This document shows, piece after piece, positions 11,601-24,800 of a stretch of 64,000 nt of DNA. A program made the position numbers and the translations under genes. The stretch is taken from NCBI GenBank assembly GCA_036345935.2, contig JADWOT020000009.1, positions 7,087,381 through 7,151,380 of the forward strand. The letters run 5' to 3'. Source of the stretch: Taenia hydatigena (taxonomy: Eukaryota; Platyhelminthes; Cestoda; Cyclophyllidea; Taeniidae). The notes beneath the pieces were generated by a model. That model searched no databases and had not been told where the DNA came from. It saw only the letters and a list, made by a program, of their open reading frames with translations. The stretch's first letter is position 1. Every line of letters starts with the position of its first letter.

Positions 11601-14600
11601 ATCAAATAGTAAAATAAACGACCTTACAACACCTCTGGAGTTCCGGCCACTAGTTGGCACTGCTACCGCAAATGTACACCATTTGATTTTCGAAGCGACC
11701 TCCTCGCTTATTATACTTAAAAACGCAATGCTTAACCGCAAATCGCCAGCAGTACTGTTTGAACAGCCCCTGTCTAATAGTGAGGGATTTGACGAGCAAC
11801 CGATTGGTGTTAGTGGCAAAAAATAACGCATCACAGGCTTTAGCTAAAGCCATTGCATAGAGAGGGTTTCATTGAAACATTTGCGATATTTTGTGCGAAA
11901 TATCTTATTTTTAGAGCCAGTCATACGAAAGTTACTGGTTCTTAGTTCTGACAAAATTTCTTCTGCTTCTTATTTACTTACTGCTGTGTAAAAATTTAAC
12001 ATATTGGTGGGATGCTCAGACTTTATGGATTCATACGAGTAAAAATGTAACAATCTAAGAGACTATAACCAGCCACCATTCATAAGGACTACTAATAGTT
12101 ATTTGAAAAAGGGCTTCAAACTGCATGAAGGCCAATCCGTACTAAAAGCAAAAAATGAAAGTTGATTAATACAAGAGCGTCCTGATAGGAGAAAAATATT
12201 TGACGGTAAAACCGAGTCAACCCAGAAGGAATCTTAAGAGCCCTTCAATTGTGTTTGAAGGCGTTAATCGTAGTACACCTTCTAAGTCGTAAAAATAAGG
12301 TCTTTTGAAAGGTCTGAGTTTCCTCTTTTAAACCCCATAAAGAAGCAAAATGCACTTTCACGCTTAACAGCTAACCTATACTTAGCACGAAAGATCCTCC
12401 ATTGCATCAGAAGCCAAATTTAAGTTCCACCTTAGAATCATTTCATAGTGAACATCAAACAAGGCGCTTAGAGACATAAATAGTTTTATGCTACATTAAA
12501 GCAGGAGGAATTGCTGAATGCTTTTATCTCTTTTACATCGTTAGGTGGCGTCACTCCCTTCGCCACTTTACAGGAGGAAGGACTAGTAACTCAGCAGTCA
12601 GAAAGCGCTCTTGATTTGGTCAAGCCAATCGCCTAGGTGCTCCGCTCTCCAAGTTTTCTGTCAAAGGGTATGGAGTACATGAACCGGCGGAAAGTGTCGG
12701 CATTACTAAGTCTAATCTGCGTGGCCATTAATTATACCGGTGGTTAGTTGGAGCGCTCTGGGTTCGAACAAATCGAAGCGGAGGTTATCATTAAGTCGCC
12801 CGCTACAGGATTCAAGTGACAAAAATTACCGTTTCCTCTTTCCTTAACCATAATCGCTTAATTTGAGCGCCCGGTTACCTATTTATGCGGGCATACTTTA
12901 TTCAAGTTACTTTTTTACGTTCGCTATATTTATTACGAGGCGGTTTGAATACCATTAATGATAGAATATGCTATTTTCTCTAAAGACGAAACAGGGATGA
13001 CTTGGCGTTTCCAGTACCTACACTTAAATTTAAAACCAATTACTTTTATGCGCATACACTCTGCTCCCTGTATTTATGAAAATAACTTAAAAATTCATCA
13101 ATGTCGTAAAGCTGACAATAAAAAAGGCATTTTGCGCATATATGCGTGGATGATAAAAAACCCACTCGAAACAAGGGGAAGGCGTCGTACCAGATCTCAG
13201 CTAAGGATGAGGCTGTGGGATGCATTTTTCTCATGAAATTCTAAATCTCCGAAACTAACACTACTTTCGGATGCATTGCGCTGATGTGTTCGTTTGTTCA
13301 ACAAACGATTAAGGAAAATCCTAACCTAAAACAAAATCCGAAAGCAGTTTTTTTCTGCAAGGATTGCAAGTGTGAAGTACTCAGGATGTGAAAACAATAT
13401 TTTACAAAGTAAAATAACATTGGGACTAACTCTGGTGTTTATAAGTTCTTTGACGGGAACTCCGGAATGGCCGTTACCCAACTAGATGCCATGTTCAGAC
13501 CGCAAATTTTGCCTACCATTCCTCGGTATTATTTAAGTAGAAATGGCTTACCAATTAGAAGAAAGTCAAGTTTTTCCATTTTTTAGAAAGTTATAATATA
13601 CGCATATGCTAATTATTCAAAGGATTTGTTGAATAGCATTCACAATGACATTTAATAATCAAAATTGATTGCTGGCCCAAAAAGCCAGGCAATATTCATG
13701 TAACATGAAGTTCTTCATTACCTAAACCTGCCATTAATAAGTCTGTGCTGTGGGCGGTAGTAATTAATTTGAGTTACTGAAGTGCTTCCGGGTATGCAAT
13801 TTAAAATTGGTGCCCCTAATAGGAAAGGACGAGATGGCCACCATCATTACACGGTAAATATTGCAAGGCGTAAGAAAAGTCAAACCGTGGACCAACGGTT
13901 CCCGCATTTTATTTTGAGATATGAAAAAATGGCTTTAATGAATGAACAACCCAAAAGTCTGAAGTTAGGTTAGGACAAATGAAAAAGAATATTTCTTAAA
14001 GGTAAATGCCGGGAATGAAAAGACCATTTGAGGGTGGGATTTAAGTCGCGCCCGTACTATTGAGAGCCGTCGGACTATCTAGGCCATGCACAAGAAACCT
14101 GATCGCTAAAATCTACGACAAAATTTATTAAACATCGTGAAGATGTAACTCACCAGTTATTGCATGTATGTCAGGAACAGCATCGGCTGAGAGATCCAAG
14201 GCAGCAAGAGCTCCTCTTACCGCCTTTTCGCTCCGTTTCACCAACCCTTGAGCAATCTTCTCCGCGGTGCGAGTGAAGAGGTCGCGCACCTGTAGTTTCA
14301 TCCATACCGATCCCGAGAGTCGATAGATTCCGACCACCTCTGTGCCCCGCCTGTCCACCTCTTCAACACACTTTCTTATCAGCAAGGGGACTACTGAATC
14401 GGAAATGACACCGAGACTGGCGAGCATGCGGTCTCTATACACAAGCTCGTCCAGACTCACTCCAAAGAGAGTCGTGTCATAGGCGGCTGACAGATTTCGT
14501 CGCATGTACAGAGCAATCATTGGGAGAAAGCCCATTTGCAAATAGAGAACTCCTCTTGGTTCCAACTGAAGAGCAATCTTCTCAAAGCGCATTCCCGATC

Positions 14601-17600
14601 GTGCAATCAAGGGACTTGTCAGTGGTTGACATTCGTCCTCCGGTTCTTCTGCTTCCTTCTGTTCTCGACTAGGTGATGTGGAGAGATTTTGCTGTGTCAG
14701 GGAGGTTAGATCAATACCACCGTAGAAGCATAATCTGTGACGAGTACGCGCGTCCCATTGGTAGATGAGGATAGAGAGAAAACGTGATTCCTCAATTTCC
14801 ATTTCGAAAACCTCATCCCATTCAAAGTAATCCGTACTCGTACGAATCATTGATCGTGCTTTGCGCACAGAATCTGTCTCTATAACACAGTACAGGTCAC
14901 GCAGAAGCATTTGAGTGGTTTTGAGACCACTGCCAGCAATTATGTTGACAACAAGAAGTCCTCCACCAGCGACGCTGCCGGCACATTCGCCACCTCCACC
15001 GTCCACGTGAGTGTATATTCGGTGGCGCGGAGAAGACGCCTCGTGCGAGGGTGATTGGCTTGGGTTGAAGGGGTGGTGAGTTTGGCCAGGACTGGGGTAT
15101 GGTTCACTGGAAAGCAGGTTGAATTGCGAGGAGTTGAAGTTGGAAGGAAGCTGAGGTCGCGGGATGGTCGAGCTGACGCCCATACCACTACTACCTGGCA
15201 GACAACGCTCCTGACCGCTTCCAGTAAGGGCGTCGGGAAGATGTGGCTGTTGCATCATGTTGGTCTCCTCACTCAGGGGATATCGCATTTGACCAATTGG
15301 GATTTCTTGAACTTTGTAAGAAAATGCAGAAAATGTAAGTAAATAAGTGATTTAGGTAAGAAATCAAATATTTTTGGGTTGTTATCATCAAAAACAACGA
15401 ATTGGTAAGCTGTACAGAGAAAATGGACTTTTGCCAAGCATGAATTAGAACGCGTATTACCTCAAACCTGTATCAGCTAACACGAGACAGTTTTCATGTT
15501 GCATAGTAGAAAAACGCGTTTCATTAATATTTATGCTCGCGTAAACCACGCCTACTACCTTCTCTGTAGGTGTCAAATCAAATTTACAAAATCATTTTTA
15601 TGCAAAATCCACGCAGAGTTCAAGTTTATGAGTTGTAATTTTGTGACTTGCCCGTTTGCCGACTTTAGTTAGTTTATGCTGAAGGAACACTCGTGAGGTT
15701 AAAAAGAGCACTGCTGCTTTGAATAAATAACCTAGGATTGCCTTCTCAAGCCCATAAAAATTCAAAAATGGTTTTGTCTAGCCAAATGGGAAATCAAACC
15801 ATGAATAGGTAAGGAGTTACACAATGTGCATTGTGCTACTATACTTAAAGGTATTCAGTAAAAATAAAGTGTTTTGGTTAGTTTTTACTTTTTGTGCAAA
15901 TTTTTCATACATTAGCAAAGCGATCTAGGCAAATGCTTTCAGGAGAGGCTTAAAATCTGCAAGCAGAATGCAGTAGCAAAAAGATGTGCGCACGACCAGT
16001 GTAGTGGCGAATTACGGTCTAAAGACTGCCTCTATGCGGCTTAAGTGCCAGTCTCTATTCTTCGTCAGCAGTTTGAGATTCGATTTTACTGAAGCAGTAC
16101 TATGAACATCGGCAACTTTAATTAAAAAGGCAATTTAAAGGCTGTGGCACTAAATGCTTTTGCGATGGAGTTCTGCCGCCTCTGCGTGTGTGTGAGCCGG
16201 CGAGTGAGCGCGCCTGAGGCGAGGTCCTAATGGCATAAAGTTAATTCACTCACTCACACACACACATACACACACACACACCGTCTTCTTCCGCTCAATT
16301 GCCTTCCCCGCGCGCTTCTTAAGCCGCCGTTGGCGTCGCTGCTTTAAGGAATGCATCCTAAGATGGAGTAGTCGTAGCTGCAGTAGTAACATCAAACCAA
16401 TCTTTGCATCACTGAATTTCTCGAACTCAAAATGACACAAATACACCTCCACACTCTCCTGCCACCAATGAGTAAAGAGCATCTGATTTGACTGTAGAGG
16501 CCTTGTGTGTTATGAAGGAGCTTCCATTAGGGTTTTTATTCATTCTATCGATATCGTCTTTATTTCAGTTAACAGGTTCTATTAAAATTCGCTCTACTGA
16601 TCATAAGCCAATGATAGCAAAGAGGCACTACTGATGAAGCCGCTGCACCACTTTCAAAGAAGGTCTGCACCAGTTTAGAGTAAAATATTAGCATCTTTGC
16701 GTAACCAGTGGGATTCTGCTCATAAACAAATTTTGCAATGAAAAAATAAGCATGCTTTCGAGGTGGTGTTATGGGATTGCCAATCAAACGGCTTGAATCC
16801 CGGGAACAAGTGCTCATAGAACTGTAGAAATGTAAGTTTTTTTAGTGTCTACAGGGGATTTGGGTTGGTCTCTTGGGAATTAAAACAAAGCTGGTTCTAC
16901 GGACTTCTTACAAAAGTGCATGCAGTTGTGATTTGAATGAAGCGGACTGGAAGTGTCTCAGTACAGTACATAAAATTTTACTTATCCTGCAATGCGGATT
17001 ACGCTTAGAGAAAATCATCAGGTGAATTGTTTTGGCTAGTTAAAGCCAATGTATTGGTGCCTAAAACTTGGATTAGCTAAAATAAAGGTGTCTGTGGCTC
17101 ATAAACTTAGACTACGGAAACTCTAATCGCGCATCGTACTGGGAATGGGTTATCACTGCCTTTAATCTTCTTAGCACAGAATCGCATAGCATCACCTCGC
17201 CCCTTTACAAATTCACCACTAAATACTGACAAAAGTTAGTAGCATAAACCATTATGAATAACCCCCCCACCTCAATTACACTTTAGAGGCTAATTCAAGA
17301 TTCTTGTGTGCCACACAAATTGCATGGATTACCTCACATCGTTCTGGTAGTCTAAGCATTAGGAATCTCACAATTCTGAAAGCAACATTTATCCTAAGCC
17401 GCAACCATTTCGTTGTTAGAGTTTCTAAAATTTAAAATTGAATGAAGTCACTATCCTACTTTCTCGCAAGCATTATAAAAAGATCTCGCTGAACGATAGC
17501 ATCAGCACGGAGTCGTGCGCAATGTGCTCACGTCAGAGGCATTACTTTGAAAGCCCTCTTCTTAATCTCCTGTCACAAGGTGACTTCATGGGTTGCAGTA

Positions 17601-20600
17601 TGAGATTTTCATTAAGCATTTTCACTAAATTAAAATGGTTATTTTTCGACAACTCCCACGGTGCTCAACGGGCCGTAACGACGTAGTAGTGCGACATTAG
17701 TAATTCTGCAATAATTCAAAGCGTTATCTGTAACTTGCCACCTCATAAATATACGGCTCAACGGAAATTGTCATGCACTATTCCGGAGTTAATACTGGTA
17801 GGAGCAGAATTTGCATCTATGGATCGTGATTTATCAAATAAAGTTTAAAGGTTCCATGAAATGCCAAATGGATAGAAGTAATGGAATTAAAATGCCTTCC
17901 AAAAGTAAAACGATTTCTAATGACATTTCAAGCACAATCTCACAACGAGACTGCTTTGCTTAGTAGTAATTTTGAAAATAATAAAATAAAATGTAATTCT
18001 CCTGTGAAATGCTAATGTGTTCAAGACAGTTAAAGAAGAGCCAAAGCTTTCGATAAGTTAAGGGTCAGATTAGTTGGGCTGAGGTAATGCATATTTGAGT
18101 CATTATTTGGGAACTGGGGTCGCCCTCGGTCAACAGGGAATCTCGTACATTAGTCGACGAAAATAAGTTTAACAAAATAACGCCCTTATTCGTGGTTTCT
18201 GGAGGAAAAAAAACGATACCCCTTCACCCTTTATTCAGACGAAAATCGCCTCTTCCTGTGCCATTGCCGGTGATTACTAGAAGTCGCTTACTATCGAGTT
18301 CGTCTGTCGCCGAGACCACAGACTGAGCAGTTAACGCCAGCAAGAGAATGGATTAATTTCCGTCTCTAACACTACTCGCAAGCATTTAGGGATTAAGTGA
18401 GAATTTCCCATCAAAATGTTTCATACTATCAATTGTTGAAATTTGCTCCCCAGATGCCTGTTAACAAGCCTTCTAGCATCATAGATGAAATTTTCTTCCG
18501 TATTCGATGTTTTATTCCGTATGCCCCAAATGGAATCCATTTAAGTAGCCATAGTTTTGTGCCGATTCCACGACTGTCACCGTAAAGCAACAAGATAAAA
18601 TCAGTTTCCGATTATGACTAAAATTTAGCTCACTATGCCATTTAGGCATTGCATGTCAACTTCATGCCCATTCGATAACACGGTGCAAATAGAAGAAATA
18701 AATTTTCGAGGAATTTATTGTTACGTGAATGTTGACAAATCTTTTATTAGTTATCGTTCGTTGTCTGTTAAAATTAGGCTACAATTGTAATTTCGGCCTT
18801 AAGAGGGTCACAATTACTTCGTTTTTCGGTTCGTTGGGTCTTTGGAGTGCAAGGGCCGTAGTACAACAGCGCTGGCTCACTTTAGAGGAGAAGAAAAGGG
18901 AGAAGAACTTCAGTCAACCAAAAAGGATGTATTTACGGTTTATTTAGCCTCACCCGTTTTCGTTGTGGAATGGTAGACTGATTTGGTGGGTGGTTAAAAA
19001 TGTGAGAAGGAAGTGTACTGACGAAGAAATTAAACTTGGCAAGCTACTGTACAAATAAACCCATTTAAATGAATCTCACAAGGGGATGCACTTGAGCATA
19101 GAGTTTACATAATTAAGTGTCGAATCCATTTACTTCTCTCCCAGAAGGTATTACACAAATTGTCACCATAATGATATTCTGCGATGAATTTGTCTTAAAT
19201 AAAAAAGGCTGGTTCACATCTATAGCAAGTAATTGGAGGTGAACTTGGAAAGGAATCGCTTGTTTGCAAATACATTCAATCAGGGATTAAGGGAGGAGAA
19301 TAAAGACGAAGTCGACGAATTGGAAGAAAATGTGGAGCTGTGGGACCAAAACGCCCCACGGAGGTCTTATTCCCAAACAAGGCTTCTCATTAAGAACCAC
19401 CTTGTAAAAGATGGGAAATTGAGCTTTATGACATTCCTTATTACTTTTTTATGAGCAGATGAAAATAATGTAATAAGTTAAATTTGTTACAATATTCACC
19501 GTAAAATTTGTATCTTTATCCCCTTACTTGCATAGTTCAAATAAAACAACTAACGATTTTAATTGCTGCATAAAAAGTCAGTGTTTCAACTTCAAAAAAC
19601 GTCTGCAACCCGACACTTCTTCATGTGATAAATAACGACCAGCACAAACAGGCGATAAGGAGATATTTAAACCCAAGCTGTCGGCAACCATTGCCGTGGT
19701 CTCCAAATTATACAAATGAAACTAAAGGAATGCGTCTGAAACTTGGGTTTCATTTAATCAAAAACTCCAGCGGAAAAGCTTTGGAGTTACACTTGCAGTG
19801 GATTTGTTGCAAGTCACTTTACCACAGGTGGAAGGTGGGCCCTTTTACTTGCCGTTTCCTACCATTACAAAACGCGACTTTTCACCTGTCACTCCTAAGG
19901 GACGCTCATTAGCAAGTCGATTGGCCCTCGCTGCATTAGTCCGCATTTGTGGCCCCGTAGGATAGAACTCTCCCCACTATTTTAATGTACTTAATTTGTG
20001 AATTCCTGGACGCCAACCTTTTTGAAGTCTTGCGAACGAGAGTTGTTAAAAATATCAGTGCATTTATGTAATGCCTCGTCGTCTTAATGGGAACAAAATC
20101 CCTGAAGTGCATATAAAGAAGGCTTAGAAATAAAACGATGAGTAGAATAAGCTAGAAAAGATGTTTCCATATTTTGACAATAGACTTACAATAGTGAGAT
20201 CCAATATTCATTCTCTGATTGTTTGTATCCAATAATGAAGTAGATGGAGGTGCTTGTGAAGTAAAATGCGTTATATCTACGCCGGCGTTGCCATAAATAT
20301 CCGGTTTCTGTAAGGAGGCTGCATCAAAATTTACAGATTTTCTTTGATCAACACTTGTGGGGAGACGTGGATACAAAGAGGTGTCTGCGAATTGGCCAGT
20401 CAAGCTCCGCATAATGGCCGCTTCGGAAGTCAAATCCTCCAAATGGAGACTGCCTCTTGACATGGGGACACCCATAGGCGGTTCCAGTGACTTTGCGGCA
20501 GGTCCTCTTGAGGTGGACTGTACAGCTGCCAAGGCCATCGCAGCTGCTGTGGCGGCCGCGGCAACAACGCTGGCTGACGGGTACGCTTTGCTTCCGCCAA

Positions 20601-21414
20601 CCATTCCAAGACAATTTTGAGGAGCAGCGTTGAATGCATCCAGAGAGTCGTAAGCATTGACCTCAGAATCCGACCAGTAGGGGAGAGCCCCGGCTCGAAA
20701 TTGTGGCTTCCTTCGAAGAGAAGGATCCAATTCCGATGATCCTGGAGGGCAATTAACCGTGGCGTTAGCTGCTGCCAGTAGTGCAGATAAAAGGGGATTT
20801 GAGTGGGTTTTTGCTTGCTGAGTAACTCCTGCCTCTGGGTCGCACTGTATTCCTTTATCCAACAGTGTATCACGGTGGTGGTAAACAAGCTCGTGTTGGG
20901 GGCTTGAAGGGCGTGGTACAGAAGGAGGAGACAAACCATCGGAGATGTCGAAGGCCTTTGAAGAGAAACTTCGAACAAAAGGTGGTGGTGCTCGTACACG
21001 GGTGGATTCCGATGGATGGCGGAATCGTGGTCGTCCCTTTGTGTCGCCAAAATGCACCCTCGGAGGTGCCTGTTGTATCTGAGAAGGGAAACGCGAAAAA
21101 AATGGCGGAGCGACCGCAGTAGTGCTTGACGGAGGATTCTGGCCATTGTTGTTGCTATTAGGATTTATTCCACCACCTGTGGACATTCGATAGTCCCCTG
21201 AGTTCACGACGGCATACGTCTGCGTGCGATTCCGTTCGGCAGAGGGCGATAACAACTGAGAGTGTTGTCGCGAAGGCTGTGCAACTGAGGTGTACTGGCG
21301 AAGCGATGGCAGCGACGGTTGTGGGGGGCAGTTGGATCTGGATGTCTGAGACTGCTCACTGGATAGGCCGCTGTCGACGGACTCTTTAGCCATCAGTGGC
21401 TCACTGATGGCCAC
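8687..21414 (-). CDS. SYDE: SYDE/SYD-1-type Rho GTPase-activating protein (C2 + RhoGAP)
   Basis: Four exons join in phase: 20190-21414 (5' limit uncertain), 14154-15311, 11354-11514 and 8687-8893, giving at least about 917 codons. The first exon is a long disordered region rich in Ser, Pro and Ala. The second carries a C2 domain (GGGLLVVNIIAGSGL, LYCVIETD, FEWDEVFEMEI) and the start of RhoGAP, with the arginine finger in VGIYRLSGS. The third has FFRELPEPLF, and the last HLKRITSK and NKMNSHNLAVCLAPCLL. C2 followed by RhoGAP is the layout of SYDE1/2 and nematode SYD-1, presynaptic assembly factors acting on Rho-family GTPases. No PDZ domain was found, so 5' exons may be missing. The stop at 8687-8689 overlaps a plausible GTAAAG donor after Trp-Pro, so the C-terminus may extend. 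Introns reach 4.9 kb, far larger than in neighbouring genes. Confidence 0.85.
8894..11353 (-). other. Intron of the SYDE gene
   Basis: AT-rich intron between the GTAAGG donor after LPTSNQ and the CACACAG acceptor before EVLLYLL. I see no nested gene. Confidence 0.75.
11515..14153 (-). other. Intron of the SYDE gene
   Basis: Intron between the GTGAGT donor after HAIT and the TTGATAG acceptor before the TMKDFFREL exon. Around 12590-12790 there are loose tRNA-like A- and B-box words, but no tRNA fold. No coding evidence. Confidence 0.7.
15312..20189 (-). other. Large intron of the SYDE gene
   Basis: A 4.9-kb intron from the GTAAGT donor after GSHY to the TTACAAAG acceptor before QEIPIGQMRYPL. 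It contains a CA microsatellite with a GC-rich patch near 16150-16330. Short ORFs inside have no recognisable content. Confidence 0.7.
16248..16281 (+). repeat. CA dinucleotide microsatellite
   Basis: Imperfect CA tract, with CACT units at the start and one CATA interruption, inside the large SYDE intron. The minus-strand ORF across it begins with a Val-Cys run and is a repeat artefact. Confidence 0.85.
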
Positions 21415-21479
21415 ACAACAGCCTCGTCCATCACAAATAAGCCACTTATTCGCATGATATGAGAACGGTGCGTAATTAC

Positions 21480-21850
21480 CTCGTTGACGGCATCAGAAAG
21501 ACTTCCTACATCAGAGAATGAACGACCGGGTTTGTTGAACAGACGCACGAGGCGTGATAAAGCGGGCGTGGGCACGGCGTGTGCACACCCAGTGGAGGAG
21601 CGTGCGTGCGTTTGTAGGTGCGCTAAAGCGAACGCCCAAACACACGCACAAAACTGGCAAGCAAAACCACAGGGAAGCGGTTGTGTGCGTGTGTGTGTGC
21701 CCCTCGGCCTGGGTGATTGGACAGGCGGGCTGCTCCGCTGCGAGTCGATCGACTTGGCCTGCGCTCACGCGCGACAGCTCAAGTGCGCACGTGGCCGCCT
21801 GCTTGCATAACGCTGCGGAGTTGGTGCGGAGCTTGTGCAATTTCCGCTCG
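21480..21850 (-). promoter_or_regulatory. CpG- and GC-rich patch at the presumed 5' end of the SYDE gene
   Basis: This stretch is distinctly richer in GC and CG dinucleotides than its surroundings, with GCGTGCGTGCG and GTGTGTGTG runs, and it sits just 5' of the first SYDE exon on the minus strand. It could be a promoter or 5' UTR. On the minus strand a reading FNKPGRSFSDVGSLSDAVNE ending at a GAG|GTAATT site (near 21480) might be an upstream coding exon joined over a very short intron. Neither possibility is proven. Confidence 0.3.
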
Positions 21851-24800
21851 CATTCTCCATTTGCGGAAAATCATGTTATGCTCATAATTTCTGCCTTGGC
21901 CAGCGTAGGGGCCTTCACTACTCCCTCCTTACACCATCCATCTAGTTGCCTTAGGTTTTGAGCATTGTGGATCAATTTAAGCACCCAAACGCTTCTACCA
22001 GCAATAAATAAGTTCGAGTCACACTCGTTTCAAACTAAGTTGTACAACATCTTTTCTAGAGTGGTGACTACTTTCTACAGTTCAAAGAAATAAATTTTGC
22101 TACTTCCGTTTGTAACTAAACTTTTGGCTATGAATAGTGGGAAGGTATGCGATTAACAAGTAAGTCGCACTTGACTTTGCAAATGTTAGCATGCATTGGG
22201 TTCGTTCCAAATTCTCTTCGAAGACCTCTCATTACACTTTTTAAATTCTGTTTAATTCAAGAAAGCGCAGTACTTATTCGCCTTACTTAGCCAATATTTT
22301 GGGGAAGTTGCTGGGTATTTCCCGGTATAATCCCTTCAACCAACCCAACAACTTTTCATGCATTCTTTTATGATGCTTATCAAAGAAGCAGAAATTACAG
22401 CTTTTATATCCCGGATATTGTGCATAATATAACATTTCTTTCATCTCGAATACGGTTTCTTAAGTAAAGTGCTTTGTCATCACTGTCATTTGGTAGCGCT
22501 TATTCTGTGTAAAGCAGCATCAGAAGTCAAACATTTATGACTTTCAGCCGGTGTCACATTCACACAGAGTGACCGAATTCCGATGGACCCTACTAACAGT
22601 TAATTTGGAGGATCCTGTTATTACTATTATTATTTTGGGCGTAGCCAAAGCGTTAAATGTTTTTTTGTTTGGCTGCCATGACGACAATTTAATATTCAAC
22701 CGCCTTTTATCAACGTCGACATGATAGAAGAGGTACATACATTAGCACTGCGGTGCTTCTTTGGCGCATCACTCTTACTGCTCTCTCGCCTACGCTCGTT
22801 TCCGTGGCCAATGCTGCAGCCAAGTTGGAGACGTGAAACCTTGTATGCAATATTTCAAATGGGTGGTCAGTCTTATTTCGGTTTTTGGCCTCATCATGCG
22901 GTCCGGCCATTTGGATCAAGCACTTCGGAAGTGATGCGCCTAACTCGAGCCACTGAACACGCATCACCAGCTAACCCAGGGGGCTTATTGTGCCAGATAA
23001 CTCAGCAGGTAAAAACCATAGCAAGGCTTTGTCGGTATGGCTAAATGTAAAACCAGACACTGGTGTGTCCAACCGAGTAGCAATGAAGTTGCCTAATAGA
23101 TCCTTAGCCTAATTTAAAGTCATTTTTGGTGCAAGTTCTTTATTAATGAATTTTTAGAAATACGTTCTGCTAAAAGGCTACCTTGAAAAAAAAGACCTTT
23201 CCGAATTTTTAAACCATAAACAAATTAGGTCTTTAAAGTGCAGTTGCTTTCAAATTGAGTTGGTGCTTTCTTTTCATGCCTCAAGATTTATCACTGCGGC
23301 TTTAAGCGATGATTTATTTTTATTTATGGTAAGAAGAAATTAGTTGAAGAGTATTAAAAACCGATTATAAGTACTGGACACGATGAATCACTAAAGTTCC
23401 ATCGCTGATTTAATGCGGACTCCAACGTGGCTTGTTGAAATGTGGTAGCATTTTCAAGTGTATTTTTCCGCAAGTAAAAGGTCTAAAACACTAGTAACTT
23501 TTTATAAACGATAAAAGAACAGGATATCTTAGAGAAGGTAAATGAAAATGATGGCTAATAGGACCCGTGGAATCCTAAACAATGCAGTGTTCTGGTCAAT
23601 CAGGGTGCCTCACCCAGACGGCTTATATGCTCTTATAGAATAATCATGCATCACGAATTCGGGTAATGAAATGGAAGCATCTCTCAAATTGCCTTCCAAT
23701 GTTGATTGAAATTGTGATTGTTCAACCGTTTTTAGCTTGAATCATCGTTTTTCCGCCATGTCACCACTTTGTTGCCCTACCAAGTGGTCGTCTGTTGGCT
23801 TCAATTCGTTTACCAATTTAAGCCGATTCTGCAAAAATACTGAAAACATACTTACTATGTAATTTTAATAGTGCGTTTAAGCAAAAATAGATGCATGGTG
23901 GAGTAGAAGTGGTTCCCATCTGTTATGTTGATTGGGACAAGGAATTCTTTTTCAACAAGTGTTATGCCATGCCATATTTCTAACGCATCAAAACTCCCAA
24001 GTTCGATATGGCTGAAATTCAAACAATCGACGAGTAAAACTATTTTCCCACATACGCAATACATGCATTCAAGCATACGAGCAAAATTCGACGGTTGGCA
24101 ATTTTAACCGCACCCGACGTGTGAAGCAATTGATGTCAGTAGGTGCGGAATCACCAACAATTTTAGCATTTCTATTGAGTATATTAATTAATTTTTGGGA
24201 GAAAAAGCATGAATAAATGGGAAATACTTTTGCGTTAAACCAACCATCAAATCTTTCCCGATAAAAATAGAATGGAAGGGGGTGGATCAGTTGTAGTTTT
24301 TACGTTGCTCCTCCCTTCCACTTCTGGCGCCAGGCATTAAGATTAAGGAGACCGACCGGAGGAAGACAAATTATCATAGTTTTAGGTCGCCCACTTGAGA
24401 ATCGATTTCGGCCACTCACTCGGGCAGCTAGTGTAAGTCGACCGCTTGTCACCTTTAAAGTACATTTAAACAAGCGAGCAATGCACTGCTTGAAAGCATT
24501 ATAGTTACTTGTGAAAAGATTTTGATCGGACTTTGTCGGTTATAGCGATTCTAAGATGTTGTAGCAACAAAAATTTTTTTATGCTTAATTGAAGGGCCTA
24601 CACGCTTAAGCCGGTGTGTTATTTAAGCTGAGGGACCTCAATGCGCACACCACCTTTTGCCACGTGGGGATAATTCACGTGAGCTTGACTCAATTAGACC
24701 TGCGAAATAGGAGGATGTTGTTTGTTTCATTGTCTTCACAACTCACGCCCTGAATGTAAACAGATTCTGTCTCTTCACACTCCCAGCATCACGAATGCCA

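Noticed and set aside
12560..12790. tRNA-like A-box and B-box words (TGGTTAGTTGG, GGGTTCGAAC)
   Set aside because: No cloverleaf or acceptor stem can be formed around them by eye; at most a SINE remnant.
16246..16482. Minus-strand ORF beginning with a Val-Cys repeat
   Set aside because: Translation of the CA microsatellite inside a SYDE intron.
20348..21146. Long ORFs in other frames of the first SYDE exon
   Set aside because: Shadows of the phase-consistent frame that joins to the C2 domain exon.
21511..21961. Several overlapping ORFs on both strands
   Set aside because: They arise because the GC-rich patch has few stop codons; no domain and no consistent splice pattern.
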